Shown in pieces: positions 1 to 9,600 of a stretch of 64,000 bases of DNA. This DNA comes from Eutreptiella sp. 'Long Island Sound 2002'. Lineage: Eukaryota > Euglenozoa > Euglenophyceae > Eutreptiales > Eutreptiaceae. The DNA lies in NCBI GenBank assembly GCA_964036045.1, contig OZ038389.1, positions 38,263,998 to 38,327,997 of the forward strand, written 5' to 3'. The first letter of the stretch is position 1. The number at the start of each line of letters is the position of its first letter. A program made the position numbers and the translations under genes. The notes beneath the pieces were generated by a model, which searched no databases, was not told where the DNA came from, and saw only the letters and a list, made by a program, of their open reading frames with translations.

Positions 1-2490
1 CGCATCGCGGAGATTCTCCCTGTGGAGCAAGCACACATCAATCCGAGAATATTGGTCCCAGACACAAGTATCTCCACAGACCTGGCTATACACCCCTCTC
101 TTCGCACTGCCTGTGACAGGGCCTTACGCCACTCGCCCAAAGCATACGCACAAGCACTTCACTCTCGGATTTCTGCACTGGAACAGTGCGAACCCGGCCC
201 CTCAATACAGAATGAGGACCCTGCCCACATACCAACGCTTCTGACACCGGACTCCCCACTGGGTGCCCACTATTCCTCCATTCGGATACCCTCCTTCCCC
301 CCTCCCCCCCAAGTGCACAAGCCCTTCAAACCTAAACGCTTGCGCCGCCCCCCCCCTTCTCTTCCCTCCGTCCCGGCCATCCGTGTCGTGTCTTTCAACA
401 CGGCAAAGAGCCAGAACACACCCGCGGCAATCTTGCACTTCCTAAACGAGGGGTATGACATTATACTCCTTCAGGAGCTCAACTCTCCCCCTCTCCTCCC
501 ACAGCGGTACGCCTTCGGCAATGACCGCGCTAAGGTCTTCTCAAATGTCTGCGGCCACAGACACGGGGTGTCGGTACATGCAGGCCCGCGCATCGCGAGA
601 TATACCAGCTGTGTCCCGCCCAGAGACAGCGACGGCCTTATATGTGGTGCCAAAATATCCCTACCGGAGGCAACTCCCTTACACGTCTTCTCAGTTTACT
701 CCCCCCCGGTGCGCACGGGGACCCCAGCTCCGTACCGCGACACCATACAGCGAGTTCTTGCTTCTTATTTCAACGATCATCCCAATCACATCCTGGGGGG
801 TGATTTTAACTGCGTTCTGGATCCCGAACTTGACCAGCACAGCTTGGTCGATCTTCATGAATGGCACTGGCTCACGGGGGAAGTGGAGTACCTCCCATCT
901 AGGTTGGTGGACACTTTCAGGTCAGAGCACCCCTCCCTCAGGCAGTACACCCGCTACGCAAGCGACCGCTGGGACAGCGAAGCAAGGCTGGATTACATCT
1001 TTGCGTCCCCTCGCCTAGTGTCGCACTTTCCCCCTCTGGATGCGTCGGTCCTCACGGACTACACCATCTCTGACCACCACCCAGTGGTTGCCGTCTTCCA
1101 CTGCCCCTCCTCGATCCTTCTGTCTCAGCCCCCACTCCCCCCTTGCATTTTTCGGAAGCTTTCTAGTGACGAAAAGCAACAATTCTCCAACAGCATAAGG
1201 CTCATCTCCGACTGGTGCCGGGACCTCCGGGACGCCCCTGCCAGGGCCCCATTGGAAGAGGTCATCGCCGCCACTGATTCTCTCCATATGCAGGTTGGGT
1301 CTACGTACCACAAAATCACGCGTCCGAAGCCGCAGCGCAAGGACCAAGAGGGCAACGGCAAGCTCAGGAAATTCTTACGCTCACCCCCGCCTCCTTCTTC
1401 CCCAGCGTTTCCCGAGCACATTGCGGAAGTTCAGTCCGTGGTAAACACCCTACGGTCCTCGGACGAAACCAAAGCGAAGAAAAAGCTTCACAGTAGTCTG
1501 GTCCGAGGGGTCCAGATGAAAACCACAGTTGCTCGCACCCTCTGCCCTAAAGACCTAGAGCCTCTCGTAGTCAGAGATCCAGCCACCAAAGAGCTCCTGA
1601 GTGACCCGGCGGATGTAGCTAAAGTTTTTGGGGACACCCTGCTTAATCTTGGAGGGCATCCAGATTACGCCCCCCCCCAGGACTTCATCGACGAGGTCCT
1701 GTCCCACTCCCCCACATGCCCCGTTTCTGCCAAGAACGACCACATACCTCCTGTGACCTGGCAGGAGTTCCAGACCCACTTAAAGCACAGTAAGCCATTA
1801 AAAGCCGGGGGGCCGGACAAAACAAACAACTACATCCTGGCCCTCTGTCCGGAACCCATTCAACGTTTTTTCCACTCCATTTTAAACCGCTTCCTCCACT
1901 CGCCGCTGCCACCGCACTGGCTATGCGCAAAAATATGTTTGCTTTATAAAAAAGGCGACCCTTCCTCCCCTTCAAACTACCGCCCTATTGCCCTCTTAAA
2001 CTGTATTTACAAACTCTTGGCCACTTTTGCCTGTAAACACCTGCGCCCTCAGGCTTTTGCACACGACACCCTTTCAGAAATCCAGCACAGTGGCCTTCCC
2101 GGCCACCAATGCGCTGATCATCTGTATCACCTCAAAGCCCTTTATGCAAAATCGAAGAAGAGCTACTCGCTGTTCATCGATTTCAATAAAGCCTTTAATT
2201 CAGTGCCTCATGGCACACTCTGGACCGTCCTCGAACGGGCAAATTTTTCTGCTTCCACAATTTCTCTCATAAAGCAACTATACTCCTTCCCTCAAGACAG
2301 CCCCATCATCAATGGCCGCACTCCCCACGCACACCTCCAAACCAGGGGCCTCCGACAAGGGTGTCCCCTCTCCCCCCTACTCTTCATTCTCTATCTCAAC
2401 TCCCTCTTCCACCATTTTTTTGCCACTGTGCCCCCCCCCCCCGGGCAAATGCCCGCAACAGCCACCACGCCTACATCGACGACATCCTGA
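1..2490 (+). CDS. LINE 1 ORF, part 1: endonuclease and first half of reverse transcriptase (partial)
   Basis: The frame is open from base 1, so the true start lies outside the window; the first usable start codon is GTG at 22. Counting from there, residues about 118-360 form an exonuclease-endonuclease-phosphatase domain: SFNTAK (N126), LLQEL (E152), GGDFNC (D261, N263), RLDYIF (D324) and SDHHP (D351, H352). This enzyme nicks target DNA for target-primed reverse transcription. RT begins near residue 590 (KAGGPDKT) with the core aspartate in FIDFNKAF and the block GLRQGCPLSPLLF. The catalytic YxDD is not in this frame: at the C12 run 2431-2442 the coding signal moves to the frame ending at 4154 and this frame stops at 2490. 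Residues 80-115 are proline-rich linker. Confidence 0.85.
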   Translation, partial: RIAEILPVEQAHINPRILVPDTSISTDLAIHPSLRTACDRALRHSPKAYAQALHSRISALEQCEPGPSIQNEDPAHIPTLLTPDSPLGAHYSSIRIPSFPPPPQVHKPFKPKRLRRPPPSLPSVPAIRVVSFNTAKSQNTPAAILHFLNEGYDIILLQELNSPPLLPQRYAFGNDRAKVFSNVCGHRHGVSVHAGPRIARYTSCVPPRDSDGLICGAKISLPEATPLHVFSVYSPPVRTGTPAPYRDTIQRVLASYFNDHPNHILGGDFNCVLDPELDQHSLVDLHEWHWLTGEVEYLPSRLVDTFRSEHPSLRQYTRYASDRWDSEARLDYIFASPRLVSHFPPLDASVLTDYTISDHHPVVAVFHCPSSILLSQPPLPPCIFRKLSSDEKQQFSNSIRLISDWCRDLRDAPARAPLEEVIAATDSLHMQVGSTYHKITRPKPQRKDQEGNGKLRKFLRSPPPPSSPAFPEHIAEVQSVVNTLRSSDETKAKKKLHSSLVRGVQMKTTVARTLCPKDLEPLVVRDPATKELLSDPADVAKVFGDTLLNLGGHPDYAPPQDFIDEVLSHSPTCPVSAKNDHIPPVTWQEFQTHLKHSKPLKAGGPDKTNNYILALCPEPIQRFFHSILNRFLHSPLPPHWLCAKICLLYKKGDPSSPSNYRPIALLNCIYKLLATFACKHLRPQAFAHDTLSEIQHSGLPGHQCADHLYHLKALYAKSKKSYSLFIDFNKAFNSVPHGTLWTVLERANFSASTISLIKQLYSFPQDSPIINGRTPHAHLQTRGLRQGCPLSPLLFILYLNSLFHHFFATVPPPPGQMPATATTPTSTTS

Positions 2491-4154
2491 TCAGAAGTGA
2501 GGACGTCAACTACGTCCAAAACAGCCTCAACTACTTCGATGGGCCAGCCAGGGACTGGGGACTGGACATGAATGTGTCTAAGACCGAAGTCCAAGCCAAT
2601 GGCACAGCCCCCCAAAAAGAGTTTCTGACACCCAGGGGCTCGGAGTTCCACACGTACAACAAAAAAACGGGTCGCCCGCACACATGCTATAAATACCTGG
2701 GGGTTTATCTTTTTACTTGCCACCAGGCAAAGGGCCTGTTTCACATGCTCAAGGCGGAGATTCAGAGTTATTTTGCCCGGCTCTCTCCCTTGCCTCTTAC
2801 ACTTAGTGAGAAGGTCCGACTGACGAACTCCCAGCTGGTCTCAGCACTCGCCTACCGCTTAATCACCCACTCTCTTTCCCCCAACCAGCTCGAAAAGCTT
2901 CAGGCACTTATCTGGGCGGGAGTTGTGTCTCGCAGCATCACACGTCTAGTCTCCCCCAAAGACCGTTTCGCGGCTCGCCCAAAGGGAGGGTTGGGAATGA
3001 AGTTCCTACCGCACAGCGTCCACGTTGCCACAGTGAACTACGGACTACGGGCCCTTTGCGGCCTTGCCCCAAAGTCAGTTGGCCCCCTGTACGTCCAGTC
3101 TTTACTTAGCTCGAACCAGAGGGCCTCGGACCCGGCGCAGTACTCTTTTATGGACTCCATCCATGCCCTTGGCATATCTTTCCACAGCATAGGCCCGTGG
3201 AGACCCACTGCTACTCGGGATCTAACGCCTGGTACCCAGCTAACCGTTAGGTTCAAGTCAGGACAGGCCACAGGAAGGGTGACCGAGGCCACCTCCAAAT
3301 GGGCCAACGTCTCGTTCCACGACGGGGCCTACTCGGTGGATACCCACACGTCCTACACCATGCACATGCCTTGCCACGCCGTCATGGATTACTCCCGCCC
3401 CTCTCACTTCCAGCTAGTCCCTGAATTTTTGCGCCCTCAAGAGACCATCCCCGAACCCCCAGCGCCACCGCACAACGCACACGCATTGGGAATCAGCCAA
3501 CACGGCCATCTCTTCGCTCTGCAGGCACAACACTACCTAGAGAAGAAGTCTCTCGACGAGTGGGGATGCCACGATGCCGCGGAGGCACTAACCAGGCCGC
3601 CGATCCCCGGCCTACAGCGGGTGTGGCTATATTCCGATGGCTCCTCCGGAGAGTCCGGCCATGCGGCCGCCATCACGGCCCTTCTACCCGACGGTACAAC
3701 CAGAGTCCTGTGCCTATCCTCACCGCATCCCTCTTCTCTAAGTTCGGAGTTCTGGGGGGCGGTAGCAGCCATTCGCTGGATCCACAGGGAACTTTCCCAA
3801 TACGAAGTGTGTTTGTTGATTGACAACGAACAGGTGGTGTCCACCCTCCAGAAATGCCACGTCCGTAGGCCCAGCCCGTTCCAAGACGACACATGGACCG
3901 TCGCCGTACACAGCGCCCTACGTCTCATTACCAACCCCCTCCACATCATGTGGATTAAAGGTCACGCCAATTTTATTGGCAACGAAATCTGCGACCATTT
4001 TTCTAAATGGGCAGCTCGCAGCCTGATTTTTCCCCCGGACCTCCTCCCCCCCCCCCACTGGGCTCAGTGGCGGTACACCACCTGCCTGTCCTCGACAAGT
4101 TTAAGGTACAGCAATTCCGCCACCTATTGCCGCGGCATTCCCATAACAACATAG
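2361..4154 (+). CDS. LINE 1 ORF, part 2: reverse transcriptase catalytic core, thumb and RNase H
   Basis: Homology starts after the C run at 2442. The RT active site is AYIDDILI (about 2470-2494), followed by the thumb region (KYLGVYLF, LVSALAYRL). A complete RNase H follows at about 3620-4020 with all acidic positions visible: LYSDGSSG (D), SSEFWGAV (E), LLIDNEQV (D) and KGHANFIGNEICD (H and D). RNase H would remove the RNA strand after first-strand synthesis. The frame then runs into an 11-C run (4046-4056), after which the true product continues in a third frame; the residues after PPDLLPPP in this frame are out of register. The upstream residues 1-30 of this frame are a shadow of part 1. 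Confidence 0.82.
   Translation: MSPLPPTLHSLSQLPLPPFFCHCAPPPRANARNSHHAYIDDILIRSEDVNYVQNSLNYFDGPARDWGLDMNVSKTEVQANGTAPQKEFLTPRGSEFHTYNKKTGRPHTCYKYLGVYLFTCHQAKGLFHMLKAEIQSYFARLSPLPLTLSEKVRLTNSQLVSALAYRLITHSLSPNQLEKLQALIWAGVVSRSITRLVSPKDRFAARPKGGLGMKFLPHSVHVATVNYGLRALCGLAPKSVGPLYVQSLLSSNQRASDPAQYSFMDSIHALGISFHSIGPWRPTATRDLTPGTQLTVRFKSGQATGRVTEATSKWANVSFHDGAYSVDTHTSYTMHMPCHAVMDYSRPSHFQLVPEFLRPQETIPEPPAPPHNAHALGISQHGHLFALQAQHYLEKKSLDEWGCHDAAEALTRPPIPGLQRVWLYSDGSSGESGHAAAITALLPDGTTRVLCLSSPHPSSLSSEFWGAVAAIRWIHRELSQYEVCLLIDNEQVVSTLQKCHVRRPSPFQDDTWTVAVHSALRLITNPLHIMWIKGHANFIGNEICDHFSKWAARSLIFPPDLLPPPHWAQWRYTTCLSSTSLRYSNSATYCRGIPITT
2431..2442 (+). repeat. C12 homopolymer at a frame switch
   Basis: Twelve consecutive C residues mark the place where the LINE 1 reading frame switches between RT block 5 (LSPLLF) and the catalytic YIDD. 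Either slippage created an indel, or the run length is wrong in the assembly, or the ribosome slips here. Confidence 0.8.
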
Positions 4155-4382
4155 CGGTCGGCTCCAGCTTCAGCCTGTACAACAAAACTTCCTTGTTTTC
4201 GTCCCTGTTTTTCAAACTGGCGTCCGGGTGCTACAATGTGCACGGGTACCAGTGGAGCAACATGCTCCACGACTACCACTGTTCCAGGTGCGGACAGCAC
4301 CATCCTTTCGACCCTTTATCATGCCTGGCCTTCTGCAAAGCGTTGGACCAGCACGTCCAGGCATACGTCTCCTCCTGGGGAA
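4007..4382 (+). CDS. LINE 1 ORF, part 3: zinc-like C-terminal domain, cut by element A
   Basis: After the C run at 4046-4056 this frame reads through a conserved C-terminal block with CSRCGQHHPFDPLSC (about 4280-4325). The second LINE has the matching CPLCHTNHPLDQ followed by more Cys residues. C-terminal CCHC-type motifs are usual in L1-like ORF2 proteins and are thought to help RNA or target binding. The frame is broken exactly at 4382 by element A; the codons continuing into the LTR are not LINE sequence. The coding continues at 15224. Confidence 0.78.
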
Positions 4383-4946
4383 TGAAAGTGCTGCCCTGGG
4401 TCGATGTTTGTGCCGGAGGGCTCGGGGCCGGCAAGACCAGTGGGGCAGGCACGCGAGGAGTCTCCCTGGGCGTTGTTATTGGGGGTAGAACCGGATACTC
4501 GAACACCAACGGAGGCGAGAGCAGCAACAACTGAAGCAAGGTCCATGCTGATTGTGGTCCGGCAGAAAATCCCAGTCTATGAAGAAAATTGACGCGGATT
4601 ATTCTATGCACATCTGAGTGTCCATATCGGTCTGAAAAGATTTAAATAAATCCTATTATGCAAAAACGTTTGGCCGATCTGGCCCGCGAGCGCGCGTCAG
4701 CGGCAAATGGCGATTCCAGCTAAATGATCGGAACGCGGCGGATTTACGGGGAATGGACCGCGGAATCAAATCCGGCATATCAGAAATATATAGGAAATAT
4801 CCTGAGACTGAGCTGCGAGGCGGCGATTCCGCCGAAGCAAAGAAAATGACCAAAATGTAGCCAATCTGGGTTAGATCAGTGAAAATCTGAGCAGATGGGG
4901 GTTAGCCGCACTTACACTGAGCAGATGGGGGTTAGCCGCACTTACA
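4383..4946 (-). repeat. Element A 3' LTR
   Basis: On the minus strand it reads TGTAAGTGCGG...CAGCACTTTCA, with TG...CA ends. It carries an orphan copy of the gag start (ATG at 4546, MDLASVVAALASVGVRVSGS). Its U3 edge has a tandem duplication of the outermost 30 bp (TGTAAG to CTCAG), also present in the other LTR of A but absent from those of B and C; this accounts exactly for 564 versus 534 bp in B. Confidence 0.93.
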
Positions 4947-4961
4947 CTTCCCCTCCAAAAA
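4947..4961 (-). other. Element A polypurine tract
   Basis: Minus-strand TTTTTGGAGGGGAAG lies immediately upstream of the 3' LTR and is the expected primer for plus-strand synthesis. Element B has the counterpart TTTTTGGAGGGGGAG at 27067-27081, directly before its 3' LTR. Confidence 0.8.
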
Positions 4962-6601
4962 CACACTGGGGTGTGTCGCTACGTCAACGAAGAACGTAGT
5001 GCGGGTAAGTCCCAGAAAAAATAGAAATGTATCCTCGATGGGGCGAAATCTGCTTGATCTGACCTGATTTGGGCTGAATTGGCACTGAATCAGGATGGAT
5101 GAACCTGAAATGAGACAGAATGAGAAGTGACGAACAGTCCTCCGTGCAGTAAAACATTCGGTTAAGGGTTAGGAAGCATGTAAACGTATCGAGAATCGAT
5201 ACCAAACCATGCACTGGTTGAGAATGAGGTAGATTATTGGTGGATTGAGTGGGGGAATCAAGAAATGGAGTGACATCTCAGCGCCCTGGCACAGTTTCGC
5301 TGTTGCGGGCACGCTACGGTGTCCTCGCCGAACTCTACATCGTGTTACTCCCGCTTTTCTCGTTCTGAAAAGTGCAGCATGTGCTTCAGATTTGGCGCAT
5401 CTGGCGGATGATCACAAGATTCAGCAAGATTGGGAATTAATTTGGGCAGAGATGAAGGAGATGGAGCAGTCACAGAGAGGGAAAACAAATACACATGTAG
5501 TCTACAGACCCTAAGTGAAACGAAAATCATAAGGGTCAACGAAGTTGGGCAAAGCCGTCGACAGATCTTCGAGGAATGAGAAGAGATGACAAGGAAATCA
5601 ATCTAAAATGTCCTAACATGAGGAAATTCCCTAAGATGAAGGTGAAATGAAGCGGAATGTGTACAACTGAAACTACTAATACCTTCGTTTAGACTAAAGT
5701 TAATATATATTGTCGTTTATTCAGCTCAATTGTGCTTTCCGGCACGTTGGTTCGCGAGCATCTAACAGATTCTATGAAAATGTGGATCATGTGATGATGC
5801 ATCATGATGGGACATGCTGGCCCTGGATCCTTGGCATGTAACGCGCCGAAGGTTTGCTGAAGGCGCTTTACTGACAGTATATAACTGAGAGACACCGAAG
5901 AGTCCTTTATTTACAGTGGCGGCGGTGTCAATCGACTTGGACAAGACCAATCTTTCGAATGAGTCCCACAAGACACTTGGATTCACCATTTTCGACAGTT
6001 TCTGGTCGGATTGAGCTCACATTGGCGTGTGCCAAAAATACAACGAAGCTTACGGACTTCAGAGGTTGCTGTTAGAAGTCCCTAGAGCTCCTATGTGCAG
6101 GTTGTCTGAACAATTGACGTCTGGGTTTTGCACAACAGTGGCAGAATGATGGACAAACCTGAGGAGATCAAGGCAAATTTGAGGATCCTGGATCTGAATC
6201 TGGACTTTGGCTTTCGCATCACGGCAAATGAAGGTAAGATCTGAGTTCCTGGCGTCGCATCTGGTGCAGCCAGTACTACAGGGGGTGCCTGTAGGGGTGA
6301 ATGTCGCTGGCCAGCGTTTTGATTATGTACATTTGCTTCCATCTGCACGAGTAGCCAAATTCCAAAGATGCACAGACCAACAGAGACAAGATTACCCCGA
6401 ATCTGCCTGAATTAAGCCTGAGTTTGGTTGTTTCTGTACACGGCAGCACACTCCGTGGCTTTCGGCTTCGATACGCTACCGAACAGAGACCAAAGAAAAG
6501 TTGATTGACGTCGAATTATCAAACATTTGCAGTTCTCCACATCATGACATAATCAGGCAAAATGAACAGTGGATTGAGCAGAATGTGGTAGGATGGCTTC
6601 C
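4962..6601 (-). other. Element A 3' untranslated region, 1.6 kb, conserved in B and C
   Basis: A long non-coding stretch between the pol stop and the polypurine tract. No supported ORF was found. It is closely similar to 25383-27066 in B and 54550-56184 in C, including a palindrome-rich patch around 5790-5815 (TGATGCATCATGATG). Its preservation at pol-like similarity in three copies suggests a structural or packaging role, but recent common ancestry alone could also explain it. Confidence 0.7.
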
Positions 6602-9600
6602 TCAATTCGGCCAAGCACGAATACATGTGACCACCAACCTGTCTGGCCTGGCCCTCGTACGGCTGGGGCGCTGCAAATCAGCGGCCGAACTCGAAGCTTG
6701 GTCCTCATTTGGCTCCTGGGCTGGCCTGACCGCAGCAGGGGGGATCGACGGATCAGCCCTGGAATGTGACGAATGAGGGCCATAAAAGGCTGGATCTCGA
6801 TTCACCACAGGTCTTTTTCCGTCGCTCTCCACTTGTCTGTCTGGTTTCGACAGACAGTCTGTCAGGAGTACTCCAATTTCGGGGTGCTTCTTGAGGAAGT
6901 CGATGAACCCCTTGGTGTACCCATGGACAAAAGAATGGGCTGGTTCCCAGTTGTTGTGACTGGAATCAAAGCCCCTCCACTCACACAGAAATTCCCATTC
7001 GCCCTTGGCGTCACGTCTTGCTTCAACAATCCTCTTGAGTTCATACTTCCCCCCTTCGATGACCCGATCAGACAAATGTTTCGCAGTACAAAAAAGGGGT
7101 TTAACCCGATCCTTGGGGGAGGGGATCTCTCTCTTGAGGCGATCGCCCGAAACGTCAATTTCCCTGCTGACATCCACACGAATCCTCCACCTGTTCTCAC
7201 CAAGACGCGCTGTAACAGCGAATGGCCCCTCCCACAAGGGAAGAAGCTTGTCATCTCCGTCCAGGGTGGTTTCGGATTTTCGAAGCCAAACTCGATCATC
7301 GACTTCAAAATTGTGGGGGTTTTTTCGACCTTGATTCTGAACCCAAAGCCAGTCAGCTTGATGCTTTTCGATTAATTTCGACACAGTTTTATCTGCTTGT
7401 TGGACGTCGTCCAAAAACAACGAAGCATCTTTACAGGAGCGAGGATTATTCAACGGCATGTTCCACCAACACTTCTTTCGTCCAAAGACAATTTCATTTG
7501 GAGAAAGGCCATGATACAAAGGCGTGTTGTGGTAACGGCGAAGCATGGCGAAAAGAATCTCGAGCCAATGGAAATCCTTTTCACTCGCGAGCTCCTTACG
7601 GAGCATATTTATAAGTGAGCGGCCGGCTCTTTCGCCAGGCAGCGCTCGATGCGAGTGGATTTCACATCGGAGGTGGTGGATTCCAAGGCGAGCACATAAT
7701 TCCCTCCACCATTCGGAGGTGTACTCTTTGCCTGAGTCCGTTACCATCTCGGATGGGACGTCCCAACCTCCCATCCAGGTCTGCGCGCACCATTTGGCGG
7801 CAGCCTTGCCAGTCATCGACTCGATGTTGCAAGGCAACACCTGCATGTAGCCAGAACGACGGCACTGAATAAGGAGCACACCATTGACTTTTTTGTTAGT
7901 CCAATGGCACTCTTCGTCATCGAGTTCACCGAGATAGAAGAAATCACTGGTGAGTCTGTTAAAGAGGCGCTCCGGAATAGGATGAGGCCTCAGATGGCCG
8001 TGCTTCTTCGCGCTGGGGGGCGTCGAGACAGCACATTGGGCACATCCGGCGGCTACTTTCATGCAGTGAGTATATAGCCGTGAGCCAAACAACCTATGTT
8101 TAATCATCGACCACAGTCGACGGCCATGTGCGTGGGGGGACTCCCATTTATGCCACCAGTTTAACACTCGGGGGGCCAGGGCGTCTGGTACGCACAATTT
8201 ACCCTCCATCCACAGCTTCCCCCCATGCAACGAATACTCAGGAAAAATCCCATCCTTGTGAGCATCTTTGGATTTGAGATTCTCAAAGACCTCTTTAAAC
8301 ATGGGATCCTGCAGGTAATCGGACGTCCAGTCACGGATTTTCAGGCAATCTTTAGGCAGGGGTGGAGTTTTGGCCGGATCTCGCCGCTTAATGCCCTGGA
8401 TCAACCGAAATCGACTTACTCGTCGGGTGTAGTCAAACCGTTTCACACTCCCTGAGGAGGGATCGGTGACGTTTTCCACGACTTTCAGTGTTTTGGTACA
8501 GATCTCATGAGCATGCGCCGGATCTGAGATGGCCGTGATGTCATGGCACGGTAATGCGTGCTGTTTAACAGCGCATTGCATGCATGCACGTCGAATGAGT
8601 ATCTTTTCTTCGCGATCCCACTCGATTATTACATGGCGGTCCTGCTCCGTACCATGGATGTTGGTACTTTGCAGCCCCTCTGAAGCGGGGTAAGCCCATC
8701 GGCTCAGAGCATCTGCTACCGTGTTATGTTTACCAGGCAAATACGACACATGGAGGTCAAACAGAGAGAGAAATTCGTGCCATCTGGCCCGTCGACCAGC
8801 TGGGCTCGCGACAGTATAAATGTGTTCGGTGGCCCAATACTCCAGAGCTCGATGATCCGTCAGGACCTCGACTCGATTGGTGCCAACCCACGATTGGTAC
8901 TTTTTTAGGGCGCAGATTATGGCGTAGGTTTCTTGCTCACGCGGCGACCATTGCATTTGGCGTGGGGCTAGCTTCCGAGACCAAAATGCAAGAGGGTAAT
9001 GATCGCCGGTGGTCTCATCAACCTGTTCAAGGACAGCTCCGATCGCGTACCTAGAAGCGTCGGTTCTAATGTAGAAGGGTCGGTCAAATTTGGGCACATG
9101 CAACGTGGCGACTTCGCAGAGGGCCGCCTCCAAGTGATGGAAGGCCTCCTCGCACTCGTCAGTCCACTTGACACGAACCTTTGAACCTGCCTTGCCCGCA
9201 TCTCTCCCTACCTTCAAAAATTCAGTGAGGGGGGCAGCAAATTTGGCATAATTCGGCACAAAAGTGTGGTAAAAATTGCAACAACCCAGGAATCCTCTCA
9301 ACTCCGTGATCGTCTCAGGGCGCTTCCACTTCTGAATAGCGACGAGCTTCCCTGGACTGGGTCGTCGAGTGCCATTCTCTAAGAGAGAACCACAAAATTC
9401 GACTGATTTTAAAAATAATTTTCCCTTCTTTGGCCCACAAATCAGCTGATTGGCATCAAGAATGTCCAAAACTTGGTTCAGCTGCTTCTCATGTAGGGCC
9501 ACCAGCTCAGCTTCGGTCAGTCCCTCCCCTTCCGTCGCGATGATTATGTCATCTATGTACACGCTCACGAAGGCACGAAGCTCAGGATGAGCTGAAAAAA

